From Bacteroides fluxus YIT 12057 (GTDB lineage: Bacteria; Bacteroidota; Bacteroidia; Bacteroidales; Bacteroidaceae), in assembly GCF_000195635.1 (NCBI RefSeq), contig NZ_GL882637.1, positions 1 through 64,000 of the forward strand: a DNA stretch of 64,000 nt. Reading direction: 5' to 3'. The notes below the pieces were generated by a model. That model did not search any database. It worked only from the letters and a program-made list of their open reading frames with translations, and was not told where the DNA came from. The stretch's first letter is position 1. Every line of letters starts with the position of its first letter. The position numbers and the translations under genes are program-made. This document shows, piece by piece, positions 43,050-53,051 of this stretch.

Positions 43050-44186
43050 ATGGCAATTACAATCAAAAAAGTAACCACAAGACGGGAGCTGGAGCGCTTC
43101 ATCCGTTTCAACTACCTGCTATACAAAAACAACCCTTATTCCGTCCCCGACCTCTTCGATGACATGCTCAATACCTTCAACAAGAAGAAGAACGCTGCAT
43201 TCGAATTCTGCGAAGCCGACTATTTCCTGGCTTATCGGGAAGGTAAAATCGTAGGACGCGTAGCTGCCATCATCAACCACAAGGCCAACCAAACCTGGAA
43301 CAAGAAGGAAGTCCGCTTCGGCTGGATAGACTTCATCGACGATGCGGAAGTTTCCGACGCCTTGATTCGCACCGTGGAAAAATGGGGAAAGGAACGGGGA
43401 ATGACACATATACAAGGCCCGCTGGGATTCACCGACTTCGATGCCGAAGGCATGCTTGTCGAAGGATTCGACCAGCTCAGCACCATGGCCACCATCTACA
43501 ACTATCCCTACTACCCGCAGCACATGGAGCGCATGGGATTCGGGAAGGATGCCGATTGGGTGGAATACAAAATCTACATCCCGGATGCCATACCGGACAA
43601 GCACAAGCGTATCTCCGACCTCATCCAACGCAAATATAACCTCAAGATAAAGAAATATACGTCTGCCAAGAAGATTGTCCGCGACTACGGCCAAGCCATT
43701 TTCGAACTGATGAACGAAGCCTATCAGCCACTCTACGGCTATTCTGCACTGTCACAACAGCAGATTGACCAGTACCTCAAGATGTACCTGCCCATCCTCG
43801 ACCTGCGCATGGTGACGCTGATTACCGATGCCGACGACCAACTGCTTGCCGTAGGAATCTCCATGCCGTCCCTCGCCGAGGCCTTGCAGAAAGCCCACGG
43901 CCGTCTGCTTCCTATGGGCTGGTACCATCTCCTCAAAACTATCTTCTTGAGAAAATACCCGAAAATGCTTGACCTGCTGCTGGTTGCCGTAAAACCGGAA
44001 TACCAGAACAAGGGCGTCAATGCACTGCTGTTCTCCGACCTTATCCCCGTCTATCAGAAACTTGGTTTCGAGTATGCCGAAAGTAATCCGGAACTGGAAC
44101 TGAACGGCAAAGTACAAGCCCAATGGGAGTACTTCAAGACGGAACAGCACAAACGGAGAAGATGCTTCGTGAAGGAAATCCAATGA
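43050..44186 (+). CDS. GNAT-superfamily N-acetyltransferase-like protein
   Basis: A 378-residue protein conserved in Bacteroidetes and annotated as an N-acetyltransferase. The N-terminal half has a GNAT-like sheet ('YFLAYREGKIVGRVAAIINH') and 'IQGPLGFTDFDAEGMLVEGF'. The C-terminal half has the acetyl-CoA site-like 'VKPEYQNKGVNALLFSDLIP' and 'LGFEYAESNPELE'. It is cytosolic with no signal peptide. The substrate is unknown. It is monocistronic upstream of parE, which has its own promoter. Fold call is good; activity is not established. Confidence 0.8.
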   Translation: MAITIKKVTTRRELERFIRFNYLLYKNNPYSVPDLFDDMLNTFNKKKNAAFEFCEADYFLAYREGKIVGRVAAIINHKANQTWNKKEVRFGWIDFIDDAEVSDALIRTVEKWGKERGMTHIQGPLGFTDFDAEGMLVEGFDQLSTMATIYNYPYYPQHMERMGFGKDADWVEYKIYIPDAIPDKHKRISDLIQRKYNLKIKKYTSAKKIVRDYGQAIFELMNEAYQPLYGYSALSQQQIDQYLKMYLPILDLRMVTLITDADDQLLAVGISMPSLAEALQKAHGRLLPMGWYHLLKTIFLRKYPKMLDLLLVAVKPEYQNKGVNALLFSDLIPVYQKLGFEYAESNPELELNGKVQAQWEYFKTEQHKRRRCFVKEIQ

Positions 44187-44238
44187 AAACAGTTTCTTAA
44201 AAACTTCCTTGTTTTTTGCGAACCTCCGATTTTATAGT

Positions 44239-44246
44239 TACTTTTG
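44239..44246 (+). promoter_or_regulatory. -7 promoter element of parE
   Basis: TACTTTTG, 40 bases before the ATG at 44286, fits TAnnTTTG and should drive the parE-coaD-S41 peptidase operon. Confidence 0.65.
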
Positions 44247-44285
44247 CGCAAAGCACCTATAAATAGGCATTTAACAACAAACTAA

Positions 44286-46220
44286 ATGGAAGATAACAAT
44301 AATATGACCCTGCCGCTGGAAGAGGCTGACCACAACATCACAGAAACCTCTGCTTCCAGCGTGGAATATACCGACGACAACATCCGCCATCTGGACGACA
44401 TGGAGCATATCCGTGTCCGTTCAGGCATGTACATAGGCCGTCTGGGCGACGGCTCGCAGAACGATGACGGCATCTATGTGCTGCTGAAGGAAGTTATGGA
44501 CAACAGCATCGACGAGTTCAAGATGGGCGCCGGAAAGCGTATAGAAGTGACTATAGAAGACAGTCTGCGCGTCAGCGTCCGCGACTACGGACGAGGCATT
44601 CCGCAAGGCAAACTGGTAGAGGCGGTCAGCAAGCTGAATACCGGAGGTAAATATGACTCGAAGGCTTTCAAGAAAAGCGTCGGGCTGAACGGCGTGGGCA
44701 TCAAGGCTGTCAATGCGCTGAGCAGCCGTTTCGAGGTACGCAGCTACCGTGAAGGCAAGGTACGTACCGCCATCTTTGAAAAAGGCACGCTGTTAAGTGA
44801 CGTGACCGAAGACTCGGCGGAAGAGAACGGGACCTATATCTTCTTCGAACCGGACGCCACACTCTTTCTGAACTACTCCTTCCAGAACCAGTTTGTAGAA
44901 ACGCTGTTGCGTAACTACACGTATCTGAACACGGGACTTACCTTCATCTACAACGGCCAGCGCATCGTTTCCCGCCACGGACTGGAGGACTTGCTGAAAG
45001 ACAACATGACCAGCGAAGGCCTCTACGACATCATCCACCTGAAAGGAGAGGACATCGAGATAGCCTTCACACACACCAACCAATACGGCGAGGAGTACTA
45101 CTCCTTTGTCAACGGACAGCACACTACCCAGGGCGGTACGCACCAGACTGCCTTGAAAGAGCACATTGCCCGCACCATCAAAGAGTTCTACAACAAGAAC
45201 CAGGAGTATGCCGACATACGCAACGGGCTGGTGGCCGCCATCGCCATCGACGTGGAGGAACCCATGTTCGAGAGCCAAACCAAAACGAAACTGGGAAGCA
45301 ACAACATGTGGCCCGCCGCACCGCAGGAGCACAAGCCCGCGGGTCCCACAGTGAACAAATACGTAGGAGACTTCATCAAGACGGAAGTAGATAATTACCT
45401 CCACAAGAACCCGCTTGTGGCCGAAGTGATGCTGCAAAAGATACAGGACTCCGAGAAAGAGCGCAAAGCCATTGCCGGGGTCACCAAGCTGGCACGCGAA
45501 CGCGCCAAGAAGGCCAACCTGCACAACCGCAAGCTGCGCGACTGCCGCTACCACTTGAGTGACGGCAAAGGCAAGGACCAGGAGGCCGAATCGTGCATCT
45601 TCATCACCGAGGGAGACTCCGCCAGCGGTTCCATCACCAAGAGCCGTGATGTAAATACCCAAGCGGTATTCAGCCTGCGCGGCAAACCGCTCAACTCTTA
45701 CGGCCTGACCAAAAAAGTGGTTTATGAGAATGAGGAATTTAACCTGCTGCAGGCAGCCTTGAATATAGAAGACGGCATAGAAACACTGCGCTACAACAAA
45801 GTCATCGTCGCCACCGATGCCGATGTGGACGGCATGCACATCCGCCTGCTGATCATCACTTTCTTCCTGCAGTTCTTCCCCGACCTGATAAAGAAAGGGC
45901 ACGTATATATCCTGCAAACCCCCTTGTTCCGTGTACGCAACAAGAAGAAAACCAACTATTGCTATACAGAGGACGAACGCATCAAGTCCATCGAGGAACT
46001 GGGTCCCAACCCCGAAATCACGCGATTCAAAGGTCTGGGAGAAATCTCGCCCGACGAGTTCAGGCATTTCATCGGCAAGGACATGCGTCTGGAACAAGTG
46101 TCTCTCCGTAAGACAGACCTCGTAAAGGAACTGCTGGAATTCTACATGGGCAAGAATACCATGGAACGGCAAAACTTTATCATCAACAATTTAGTTATAG
46201 AAGAAGATTTGGCATCATGA
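44286..46220 (+). CDS. parE: DNA topoisomerase IV subunit B
   Basis: A 644-residue type IIA topoisomerase ATPase subunit. GHKL ATP-binding domain: '[20 protein letters not shown]', '[10 protein letters not shown]', 'VRDYGRGIP' and '[14 protein letters not shown]'. Transducer domain in the middle. TOPRIM domain: '[19 protein letters not shown]', '[15 protein letters not shown]', '[13 protein letters not shown]'. Topo IV decatenates daughter chromosomes together with ParC. GyrB is the alternative, but the S-I-T-K-S-R-D form of the TOPRIM motif and the gene order parE-coaD-S41 peptidase typical of Bacteroides favour ParE. The stop overlaps the coaD start (ATGA), so the two are coupled. Confidence 0.92.
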   Translation: MEDNNNMTLPLEEADHNITETSASSVEYTDDNIRHLDDMEHIRVRSGMYIGRLGDGSQNDDGIYVLLKEVMDNSIDEFKMGAGKRIEVTIEDSLRVSVRDYGRGIPQGKLVEAVSKLNTGGKYDSKAFKKSVGLNGVGIKAVNALSSRFEVRSYREGKVRTAIFEKGTLLSDVTEDSAEENGTYIFFEPDATLFLNYSFQNQFVETLLRNYTYLNTGLTFIYNGQRIVSRHGLEDLLKDNMTSEGLYDIIHLKGEDIEIAFTHTNQYGEEYYSFVNGQHTTQGGTHQTALKEHIARTIKEFYNKNQEYADIRNGLVAAIAIDVEEPMFESQTKTKLGSNNMWPAAPQEHKPAGPTVNKYVGDFIKTEVDNYLHKNPLVAEVMLQKIQDSEKERKAIAGVTKLARERAKKANLHNRKLRDCRYHLSDGKGKDQEAESCIFITEGDSASGSITKSRDVNTQAVFSLRGKPLNSYGLTKKVVYENEEFNLLQAALNIEDGIETLRYNKVIVATDADVDGMHIRLLIITFFLQFFPDLIKKGHVYILQTPLFRVRNKKKTNYCYTEDERIKSIEELGPNPEITRFKGLGEISPDEFRHFIGKDMRLEQVSLRKTDLVKELLEFYMGKNTMERQNFIINNLVIEEDLAS

Positions 46221-46669
46221 GAAGAGCAATCTTTCCGGGAACATTCGACCCCTTTACCATCGGGCACTCCTCGGTAATAAACCGCGCGCTGACCTTTATA
46301 GACGAGATCGTCATAGGAATCGGTATCAACGAGAACAAAAACACGTATTTCCCTACCGAGAAGCGCGAAGATATGATACGGAACCTCTACCGGAACGAGC
46401 CGCGCATCATTGTACAGTCGTATGACTGCCTGACCATTGACTTTGCCAAGCAGATGAATGCCAATCTGATCATACGTGGCATCCGTACCGTAAAGGACTT
46501 CGAATACGAGGAAACCATTGCGGACATCAACCGGAAACTGACCGGCATCGAGACCATCCTGCTCTTCACCGAGCCGGAACTTACCTGTGTCAGTTCCACT
46601 ACCGTGCGCGAACTGCTGAAATACGGCAAGGACATAAGCATGTTCATACCGGAAGGAATGGAAATATAA
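46217..46669 (+). CDS. coaD: Phosphopantetheine adenylyltransferase
   Basis: A 150-residue nucleotidyltransferase that transfers AMP from ATP to 4'-phosphopantetheine, the penultimate step of coenzyme A synthesis. Motifs: '[16 protein letters not shown]' (T/HxGH nucleotide site), '[20 protein letters not shown]' and '[14 protein letters not shown]' (the I/V-S-S-T-x-V-R motif). Normal family length. It overlaps the parE stop by four bases and is followed 11 bases later by the S41 peptidase gene. Confidence 0.95.
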   Translation: MRRAIFPGTFDPFTIGHSSVINRALTFIDEIVIGIGINENKNTYFPTEKREDMIRNLYRNEPRIIVQSYDCLTIDFAKQMNANLIIRGIRTVKDFEYEETIADINRKLTGIETILLFTEPELTCVSSTTVRELLKYGKDISMFIPEGMEI

Positions 46670-46680
46670 AGAAACAAGAT

Positions 46681-48297
46681 ATGAAAAAAGTTCTATTCAT
46701 TATTATATGTATGTGCGCCGTGACAGTACGGGCGCAAAAACCGAATAACGAGGCTATACGCAAGTTGCAGATGGCAGAGTTTGCCATAGCCAACTTATAT
46801 GTAGATAAGGTGGACGAAAACAAACTGGTGGAAGAAGCCATCATTAAAATGCTGGCACAACTCGATCCGCATTCTACCTATAACAATGCAGAAGAGGTAA
46901 AGAAAATGAACGAGCCCCTGCAAGGTAATTTCGAGGGTATCGGCGTACAGTTCCAGATGATAGAAGATACCCTGCTCGTGATACAGCCCGTAAGCAACGG
47001 GCCGTCCGAAAAAGTGGGCATCCTTGCCGGAGACCGTATCGTGGCAGTCAACGACAGCGCCATCGCCGGAGTCAAGATGGGTACGGAGGATATCATGGCA
47101 CGGCTGCGCGGCCCGAAAAACTCGGAAGTCAAACTTACCATTGTACGGCGCGGCGTGGACGACGCACTGCACTTCACCGTAAAACGTGACAAGATTCCCA
47201 TCCTCAGCCTGGATGCAGCCTACATGATACAACCCAAGACAGGGTATATACGTATCAACCGTTTTGCCGCTACTACCGCCGAAGAATTTACACAGGCGTT
47301 GAAAGAGCTCCAGAAGAAAGGCATGAAAGACCTGATCCTCGACCTGCAAGGAAACGGCGGAGGCTATCTGAATGCAGCCATAGACCTTGCCAACGAGTTT
47401 CTCGGGCAGAAGGAACTGATTGTCTATACCGAAGGACGTGCCGCCCGTCGCAGCGATTTCTTCGCCAAGGGTACCGGAAACTTCAAGGAAGGACGTCTCA
47501 TTGTCCTGGTAGATGAATATTCGGCTTCTGCCAGCGAAATTGTGACCGGCGCCATACAAGACTGGGACAGAGGAGTCGTGGTAGGACGCCGTACTTTCGG
47601 AAAAGGACTGGTACAACGTCCCATCGATTTGCCGGACGGTTCCATGATACGCCTGACCATAGCGCGCTACTATACTCCTGCCGGACGTTGCATCCAGAAG
47701 CCCTACGACAACACCGCCAATCTTGACGGTAGAGTGAAAGGCGGAGACAGCCAGGAAAAATACAACCAGGAACTGATAGACCGCTTCAACCATGGAGAAA
47801 TGATCCATGCGGACAGCATTCACTTTGCCGACTCCCTGAAAGTGCAGACCAAACGCCTGGCACGCACCGTTTACGGTGGAGGCGGCATTATGCCGGATTT
47901 CTTTGTCCCGATAGATACCGCCCAATACACAGACTATCACCGGAACCTTGTAGCCAAGGGCGTAGTCATCAAGGCAACAACCGGTTATATCGAAAAACAC
48001 CGGAAAGAATTGCAGAACAGATACAAAAAGTTCGAAGCTTTCAACGACAAGTTTGAGATAGACGATGACTTCCTTGCCGAAATCCGTGCCCTTGCGGACA
48101 AAGAGAAAATCAAATTCAACGAAAAGCAATATAACCAATCGCTGCCGCTGATCAAGACACAACTCAAAGCCCTGATCGCCCGTGACCTATGGGACATGGA
48201 TGAGTACTTCCAAGTGATGAACGCCACAAACAACAGCGTGCAGCAGGCTTTGAAGGTGTTGAATGAAGATATCTACAGCACTATGATCCGACAGTAA
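46681..48297 (+). CDS. S41-family carboxyl-terminal processing peptidase (CtpA-like)
   Basis: A 538-residue periplasmic serine peptidase. Signal peptide ~1-19 ('VLFIIICMCAVTVRA'). PDZ domain ~85-165 ('GVQFQMIEDTLLVIQPVSNG'). S41 catalytic core ('DLQGNGGGYLNAAIDLANEF'), with the catalytic Ser in 'VDEYSASASEIVTGAIQDW' and the Lys in 'GRRTFGKGLVQRP'. The C-terminal helical extension is longer than in CtpA of Proteobacteria but normal in Bacteroidetes. It processes the C-termini of envelope proteins. Third gene of the parE-coaD operon. Family firm, target unknown. Confidence 0.92.
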   Translation: MKKVLFIIICMCAVTVRAQKPNNEAIRKLQMAEFAIANLYVDKVDENKLVEEAIIKMLAQLDPHSTYNNAEEVKKMNEPLQGNFEGIGVQFQMIEDTLLVIQPVSNGPSEKVGILAGDRIVAVNDSAIAGVKMGTEDIMARLRGPKNSEVKLTIVRRGVDDALHFTVKRDKIPILSLDAAYMIQPKTGYIRINRFAATTAEEFTQALKELQKKGMKDLILDLQGNGGGYLNAAIDLANEFLGQKELIVYTEGRAARRSDFFAKGTGNFKEGRLIVLVDEYSASASEIVTGAIQDWDRGVVVGRRTFGKGLVQRPIDLPDGSMIRLTIARYYTPAGRCIQKPYDNTANLDGRVKGGDSQEKYNQELIDRFNHGEMIHADSIHFADSLKVQTKRLARTVYGGGGIMPDFFVPIDTAQYTDYHRNLVAKGVVIKATTGYIEKHRKELQNRYKKFEAFNDKFEIDDDFLAEIRALADKEKIKFNEKQYNQSLPLIKTQLKALIARDLWDMDEYFQVMNATNNSVQQALKVLNEDIYSTMIRQ

Positions 48298-48337
48298 TCG
48301 GAAGAGCGTCAAAAGTATATGGATACTTTCATTTTTC

Positions 48338-48387
48338 AGGCGCGGATTTCATGGATTAGGTAAACAAAATCCATGAGATCCGCGCCT
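48338..48387. terminator. 20-bp inverted repeat between convergent genes
   Basis: AGGCGCGGATTTCATGGATT (48338-48357) and its complement at 48368-48387 pair over 20 bases with a single G-U. It sits between the S41 peptidase and PAP2 genes, which converge, and probably ends transcription from both sides, although neither flank has a strong T-run. Confidence 0.5.
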
Positions 48388-48391
48388 AAAA

Positions 48392-48994
48392 TCAATCTCC
48401 GAACAGCCATTTGTTCAGCCAGCGGTTCACGTAGATATTAAGGACGGCGCATCCTGCACCGATGGCAGCACCCGCCAATACATCCGACGGATAATGCACC
48501 CCCTCGTTCATGCGTGATACCCCTACTGAACAAGCCCACAGGGCAGAGGGGGCAATGACATACCATTTGGGATATTTCACACTCAAGGAAGTGGCAAGTG
48601 CAAAAGCCGTTGCCGTATGCCCGGAAGGAAACGACGGACTGCTTTCACGGCTATACGGATGTATCCTGTCAGGATATTTATCGTATGGCCGTTCACGGTC
48701 CACCAAATATTTCATGCCGTATGTCACCACAAACGCACCTGCCACACTGGTACCCACATATACGGCGTCCTTCAACAAGTCTTTGTCATGCCTGATCCAC
48801 GCAGCTACCGCCATCGCCACCGGCACGCCGACAGCAACGTAGGGCTCCGAACGGGAAATCACCTTATTATAATTGCGAATAAACTTACCGTCCCAACTAT
48901 TTATTTGATGTACAGTATTGACATCCCAATTCTGTGCTGATAAATTTGATACAACAAGGAAAACAAGATATACAAAAAAAATACTCCTTTTCAT
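48392..48994 (-). CDS. PAP2-family phosphatase (lipid phosphatase-like)
   Basis: A 200-residue membrane phosphatase. Signal or first helix ~1-18. The three PAP2 active-site blocks are intact: 'KYLVDRERPYDK' (K-x6-RP), 'SSPSFPSGHTATAFALA' (PSGH) and 'SVGVSRMNEGVHYPSDVLAG' (SR-x5-H-x3-D). It hydrolyses phosphate esters at the membrane, possibly undecaprenyl pyrophosphate or phosphatidic acid. The minus-strand -7 element TATCTTTG (complement at 49018-49025) lies 24 bases before its ATG. It is monocistronic and divergent from the AraC gene. Confidence 0.9.
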   Translation of the reverse strand: MKRSIFFVYLVFLVVSNLSAQNWDVNTVHQINSWDGKFIRNYNKVISRSEPYVAVGVPVAMAVAAWIRHDKDLLKDAVYVGTSVAGAFVVTYGMKYLVDRERPYDKYPDRIHPYSRESSPSFPSGHTATAFALATSLSVKYPKWYVIAPSALWACSVGVSRMNEGVHYPSDVLAGAAIGAGCAVLNIYVNRWLNKWLFGD

Positions 48995-49017
48995 AAAATC
49001 TTCGTATTAAGTGATTG

Positions 49018-49066
49018 CAAAGATAGCCCAAATAGTAATAGTATTCACAAAAAAATTCTATCTTTG
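49018..49066. promoter_or_regulatory. Divergent -7 elements for PAP2 (minus) and AraC (plus) genes
   Basis: CAAAGATA at 49018-49025 is TATCTTTG on the minus strand, and TATCTTTG at 49059-49066 is on the plus strand. Both fit TAnnTTTG; they lie back to back, 34 bases apart. Confidence 0.7.
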
Positions 49067-49099
49067 TTCCCGTATTTATAATAATCCGCCTATCATTTC

Positions 49100-50020
49100 A
49101 TGACAATGGATACTTGTTGCACCCGGCAAATCAATTGTACTACATGTCCCAAAATCTCAGAAGGAGTGTTGGTGTATAACCAATTCTCGCAAGGGCAATA
49201 TTTCCCTGCCGAAAAATGCACACAGAACTGCATGATCTTCATGCTGAAAGGTGACCTGCTCATAAACAGCGCAGAGTATCCGGGAACCACTCTGCACAGC
49301 AACCAGATCATACTGCAAGCCATCGGCTCCACAATGGAACTGCTGGCCCTTACCGATGTGGAATACATTGTTTACCGGTTCACCGAGCTCCCCGCGCTTT
49401 GCGAGGAGCGCTATAAGGAAATACTCAACCGTTCCGAAGCCCCCTTGACCTACACTCCCCTGACAGCTATTCCAAAGCTGAAATATCTGCTGAAAGACCT
49501 TGCCGAGTATCTGAGGGAACAGTCTCCGGCCTGCGGCAAATACATCGACATCAAATGCCAGGAGCTGGTTTACATTCTCACATGCTATTATCCGTTGCCC
49601 CAGATCAGTACATTCTTCTACCCCATCAGTACCTATACCGAAAGTTTCCATTATTTCGTCATGCAGAATTATGACAAAGTAAAGAATGTGGAGGAGTTTG
49701 CCCACCTTGGAGGATATACGACGACCACCTTCCGGCGACTGTTTAAAAACATGTATAACGTACCGGTATATGAATGGATTCTGGACAAGAAACGTGAAGG
49801 TATCCTGAACGACCTGCAACATACCAAACAACGCATATCCGCCATCAGCGCCCGCTATGGCTTCGACTCCCTGTCCCACTTCGCACACTTCTGCAAAGAC
49901 TCTTTCGGGGATACGCCCCGTTCTCTGCGTAAACGCTCCGCCAATGGAGAAAGGATCACCATCATCTGCAAAGAGAAGGCCGGAGAGGACAACAGCGGCA
50001 CAAAACCTGCTGATCTGTAA
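49100..50020 (+). CDS. AraC-family transcriptional regulator with Cys cluster at N-terminus
   Basis: A 306-residue regulator. The N-terminal ~190 residues form a cupin-like sensor ('FMLKGDLLINSAEYPGTTLH', 'QIILQAIGSTMELLALTDVE'). The C-terminal AraC HTH runs from ~205 to 290 ('NVEEFAHLGGYTTTTFRRLF', 'RISAISARYGFDSLSHFAHF' and 'CKDSFGDTPRSLRKR'). Four cysteines lie in the first 16 residues (MDTCCTRQINCTTCPK), which could bind metal or respond to redox. It lies just upstream of the fumarate reductase operon and of a 22-bp periodic array that starts two dozen bases after its stop, so it may control that operon, but this is inferred from position only. Confidence 0.85.
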   Translation: MTMDTCCTRQINCTTCPKISEGVLVYNQFSQGQYFPAEKCTQNCMIFMLKGDLLINSAEYPGTTLHSNQIILQAIGSTMELLALTDVEYIVYRFTELPALCEERYKEILNRSEAPLTYTPLTAIPKLKYLLKDLAEYLREQSPACGKYIDIKCQELVYILTCYYPLPQISTFFYPISTYTESFHYFVMQNYDKVKNVEEFAHLGGYTTTTFRRLFKNMYNVPVYEWILDKKREGILNDLQHTKQRISAISARYGFDSLSHFAHFCKDSFGDTPRSLRKRSANGERITIICKEKAGEDNSGTKPADL

Positions 50021-50021
50021 T

Positions 50022-50145
50022 ATCTATATCCCTGACTTACGGGATATATAGATGCAACATACGGGATCTATAGATACAACGTGTCAGGAATATAGATGTG
50101 ACAAGTCGGGCATATAGATACGACAAGTCAAATATATAGATACAA
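50022..50145. repeat. 22-bp periodic TATAGAT array between the AraC and frd genes
   Basis: TATAGAT starts at 50047, 50069, 50091, 50113 and 50135, each exactly 22 bases apart, followed by purine/pyrimidine alternatives and AAC or GAC. An inverted copy ATCTATA at 50022-50028 forms a hairpin with the first unit (ATCTATATCCC with GGGATATATAGAT). The rest of each 22-base unit varies. It begins two bases after the AraC stop and ends about 60 bases before the frd promoter. Confidence 0.85.
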
Positions 50146-50182
50146 TCCCCCGGACTTATTACGGAATTATTTCTTTAATTCC

Positions 50183-50213
50183 TTGTTTAATCAATGGATT
50201 TCCCCTATTTTTG
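50183..50213 (+). promoter_or_regulatory. Promoter of the fumarate reductase operon
   Basis: TTG at 50183-50185, a 20-base spacer and TATTTTTG at 50206-50213 fit the Bacteroides promoter consensus. The leader before the ATG at 50284 is about 64 bases. Confidence 0.7.
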
Positions 50214-50283
50214 CGAAACATTTACATAAGTGTCTTTGTAGAAAATATTTTCTAACTATTAAATAATTTAAATTCAATCATTT

Positions 50284-50988
50284 ATGTGGTTAAGTAATTC
50301 ATCTGTAGGAAGGAAAGTGGTGATGAGTATTACCGGTATCGCCCTTGTCCTGTTTCTGACATTTCACATGGCGATGAACCTTGTTGCATTAATCTCCGCC
50401 GAGGGATACAACATGGTTTGTGAGTTCCTGGGAGCAAACTGGTATGCATTGGTGGCAACGGCAGGTCTGGCTGCCTTGTTTATCATCCATATCATCTACG
50501 CTTTCTGGTTGACTATGCAAAACCGCAAGGCACGCGGTAACGAGCGTTATGCCGTAGTAGAAAAACCGAAAACCGTAGAATGGGCTTCCCAAAACATGCT
50601 CGTATTGGGTATCATCGTAATCGTAGGCTTAGGTCTGCACCTGGTAAACTTCTGGTCCAAGATGCAGCTCCCCGAGTTGATGCACAACATGGGTGCACAT
50701 GCCGACACGCTGACTCTGGCTTATGCAGCCAACGGTGTCTATCACATCCAGAACACTTTCTCCAACCCGGTATTTGTAGTGCTTTACCTCATCTGGCTGG
50801 GCGCGCTGTGGTTCCACCTGACTCACGGTTTCTGGAGCTCCATGCAGTCTCTGGGCTGGAACAACAAAGTATGGATTAACCGTTGGAAATGTATTTCCGG
50901 CATCTACTCCACTATCGTTGTTGTATGCTTCGCTCTGGTAGTTGTCGTATTCTTCATCAAATCACTGATGTGCGGCGGCGCTTGCTAA
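50284..50988 (+). CDS. frdC: Succinate dehydrogenase/fumarate reductase cytochrome b subunit
   Basis: A 234-residue membrane subunit with five helices that anchors the enzyme, binds heme and reacts with menaquinone. Helices include 'VVMSITGIALVLFLTFHMAM' and 'LVATAGLAALFIIHIIYAFW'. Conserved His are in 'FHMAMN', 'FIIHIIY', 'VYHIQN' and 'WFHLTHG', as in di-heme Wolinella/Bacteroides-type subunits. It is the first gene of frdCAB. In Bacteroides the complex reduces fumarate to succinate during anaerobic fermentation. The gene symbol sdhC is equally used. Confidence 0.93.
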   Translation: MWLSNSSVGRKVVMSITGIALVLFLTFHMAMNLVALISAEGYNMVCEFLGANWYALVATAGLAALFIIHIIYAFWLTMQNRKARGNERYAVVEKPKTVEWASQNMLVLGIIVIVGLGLHLVNFWSKMQLPELMHNMGAHADTLTLAYAANGVYHIQNTFSNPVFVVLYLIWLGALWFHLTHGFWSSMQSLGWNNKVWINRWKCISGIYSTIVVVCFALVVVVFFIKSLMCGGAC

Positions 50989-51025
50989 GAAAGTAAATTG
51001 TAAATGATTAAATTGTAATAGCATT

Positions 51026-52972
51026 ATGACTAAGATAGATTCTAAAATACCGGAAGGACCGGTAGCTGAGAAATGGACCAATTATAAAGCTCACCAAAAA
51101 TTAGTGAACCCTGCCAACAAACGCCGTCTGGACATCATCGTAGTAGGAACCGGACTTGCCGGTGCCAGTGCTGCCGCTTCCCTCGGTGAAATGGGTTTCA
51201 GAGTATTCAACTTCTGCATCCAGGATTCTCCGCGCCGTGCACACTCTATCGCTGCACAGGGCGGTATCAATGCTGCAAAGAATTACCAAAACGACGGTGA
51301 CTCCGTTTACCGTCTGTTCTACGATACAGTAAAGGGCGGTGACTACCGTGCCCGCGAGGCCAACGTTTACCGTCTGGCTGAAGTATCCAACAATATCATC
51401 GACCAATGCGTTGCACAAGGCGTTCCTTTCGCCCGCGAATACGGCGGTACGCTGGACAACCGTTCTTTCGGTGGCGCACAGGTATCCCGTACTTTCTACG
51501 CTAAAGGCCAGACCGGACAGCAGCTGCTGCTGGGCGCATACTCTGCATTGAGCCGCCAGGTGAACGTAGGTACCGTGAAACTATATACCCGCTATGAGAT
51601 GGAAGACGTTGTCCTCATTGACGGACGCGCCCGCGGTATCATTGCAAAGAACCTCGTTACCGGTAAATTGGAACGTTTTGCCGCCCATGCAGTAGTTATC
51701 GCTACCGGAGGTTACGGCAACGCCTACTTCCTTTCTACCAACGCCATGGCATGTAACTGCTCTGCAGCAATGGCTTGCTACCGTAAAGGTGCGTGGTTTG
51801 CCAACCCGGCTTACGTGCAGATTCACCCCACTTGTATTCCGGTTCACGGTGACAAGCAGTCCAAGTTGACTTTGATGTCCGAATCTCTGCGCAACGACGG
51901 ACGTATCTGGGTTCCGAAGAAGCTGGAAGACGCCAAGAAACTGCAAGAAGGTACACTGCAAGGAAAAGACATTCCCGAAGAAGACCGCGACTACTATCTG
52001 GAACGCCGCTATCCGGCATTCGGTAACCTCGTTCCGCGTGACGTTGCCAGCCGTGCCGCCAAAGAACGTTGCGACAAAGGCTATGGCGTGAACAACACAG
52101 GCCTTGCCGTATTCCTTGACTTCAGCGATGCCATCAACCGCTTAGGTGTCGACGTGGTGCGTCAGCGTTACGGCAACCTCTTCGACATGTATGAAGAAAT
52201 CACCGACGTGAACCCCGAACACAACCCGATGATGATTTATCCGGCTATCCACTACACCATGGGTGGTATCTGGGTTGACTACGAACTGATGACCTCCGTC
52301 AAGGGTCTGTTCGCTATCGGTGAATGCAACTTCTCCGACCACGGTGCAAACCGCCTCGGCGCTTCCGCACTGATGCAAGGTTTGGCCGACGGTTACTTCG
52401 TATTGCCCTATACTATCCAGAACTATCTGGCCGACCAGATTACCGTTCCCCGCTTCTCTACCGACCTGCCTGAATTTGCTGCTGCAGAAAAGGCTATCCA
52501 GGACAAGATTGACTGGATGATGAACATCAAGGGTAAAAAGTCCGTTGACTCCATCCACAAAGAGCTGGGTCATGTAATGTGGGAATATGTAGGTATGGGA
52601 CGTACCGCAGAAGGTCTGAAAGAAGGCTTGAAGAGACTGAAAGAAATCCGTAAAGAGTTCGAAAAAGAACTGTTCATCCCCGGTGAAAAAGAAGGCATGA
52701 ACGTAGAGCTTGACAAAGCTATCCGTCTGTACGACTTTATCATAATGGGCGAGCTTGTTGCTTACGACGCCTTGAACCGCAACGAAAGCTGCGGTGGCCA
52801 CTTCCGTGAAGAATACCAGACTGAAGAAGGCGAAGCCAAGCGTGACGACGAGAACTACTTCTACGTTGCTTGCTGGGAATACCAAGGCTCTGATGAAAAA
52901 GAACCGGTATTGCTGAAAGAACCTTTGGTTTACGAAGCGATCAAAGTACAGACTCGTAACTATAAGAGCTAA
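51026..52972 (+). CDS. frdA: Succinate dehydrogenase/fumarate reductase flavoprotein subunit
   Basis: A 648-residue catalytic subunit with covalently bound FAD. N-terminal dinucleotide motif '[20 protein letters not shown]', then '[20 protein letters not shown]' (His linking the flavin), '[20 protein letters not shown]', and the capping and active-site segment '[38 protein letters not shown]' (in part). It oxidises or reduces succinate/fumarate on the cytosolic face; as in other Bacteroides, fumarate reduction is the likely direction. It lies 37 bases after frdC and 79 before frdB. Confidence 0.95.
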   Translation: MTKIDSKIPEGPVAEKWTNYKAHQKLVNPANKRRLDIIVVGTGLAGASAAASLGEMGFRVFNFCIQDSPRRAHSIAAQGGINAAKNYQNDGDSVYRLFYDTVKGGDYRAREANVYRLAEVSNNIIDQCVAQGVPFAREYGGTLDNRSFGGAQVSRTFYAKGQTGQQLLLGAYSALSRQVNVGTVKLYTRYEMEDVVLIDGRARGIIAKNLVTGKLERFAAHAVVIATGGYGNAYFLSTNAMACNCSAAMACYRKGAWFANPAYVQIHPTCIPVHGDKQSKLTLMSESLRNDGRIWVPKKLEDAKKLQEGTLQGKDIPEEDRDYYLERRYPAFGNLVPRDVASRAAKERCDKGYGVNNTGLAVFLDFSDAINRLGVDVVRQRYGNLFDMYEEITDVNPEHNPMMIYPAIHYTMGGIWVDYELMTSVKGLFAIGECNFSDHGANRLGASALMQGLADGYFVLPYTIQNYLADQITVPRFSTDLPEFAAAEKAIQDKIDWMMNIKGKKSVDSIHKELGHVMWEYVGMGRTAEGLKEGLKRLKEIRKEFEKELFIPGEKEGMNVELDKAIRLYDFIIMGELVAYDALNRNESCGGHFREEYQTEEGEAKRDDENYFYVACWEYQGSDEKEPVLLKEPLVYEAIKVQTRNYKS

Positions 52973-53051
52973 GTAAGTTAGTTATTATTAACCCGCTATG
53001 AGCAGGAGTTCCCGTAACTCGCTGCTTGTAGCCCATAACAGTTCTAAAACA

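Noticed and set aside
44793-48162. Long minus-strand frames across parE and the S41 peptidase gene
   Set aside because: Both sense genes are complete with catalytic motifs; the antisense translations look like composition shadows.
50022-50145. CRISPR array reading of the 22-bp periodic repeats
   Set aside because: The conserved word is only 7-9 bases, the unit is 22 bases, and there are no cas genes; spacers of ~30 bases are absent. The same applies to the arrays at 37.8 and 58.1 kb.
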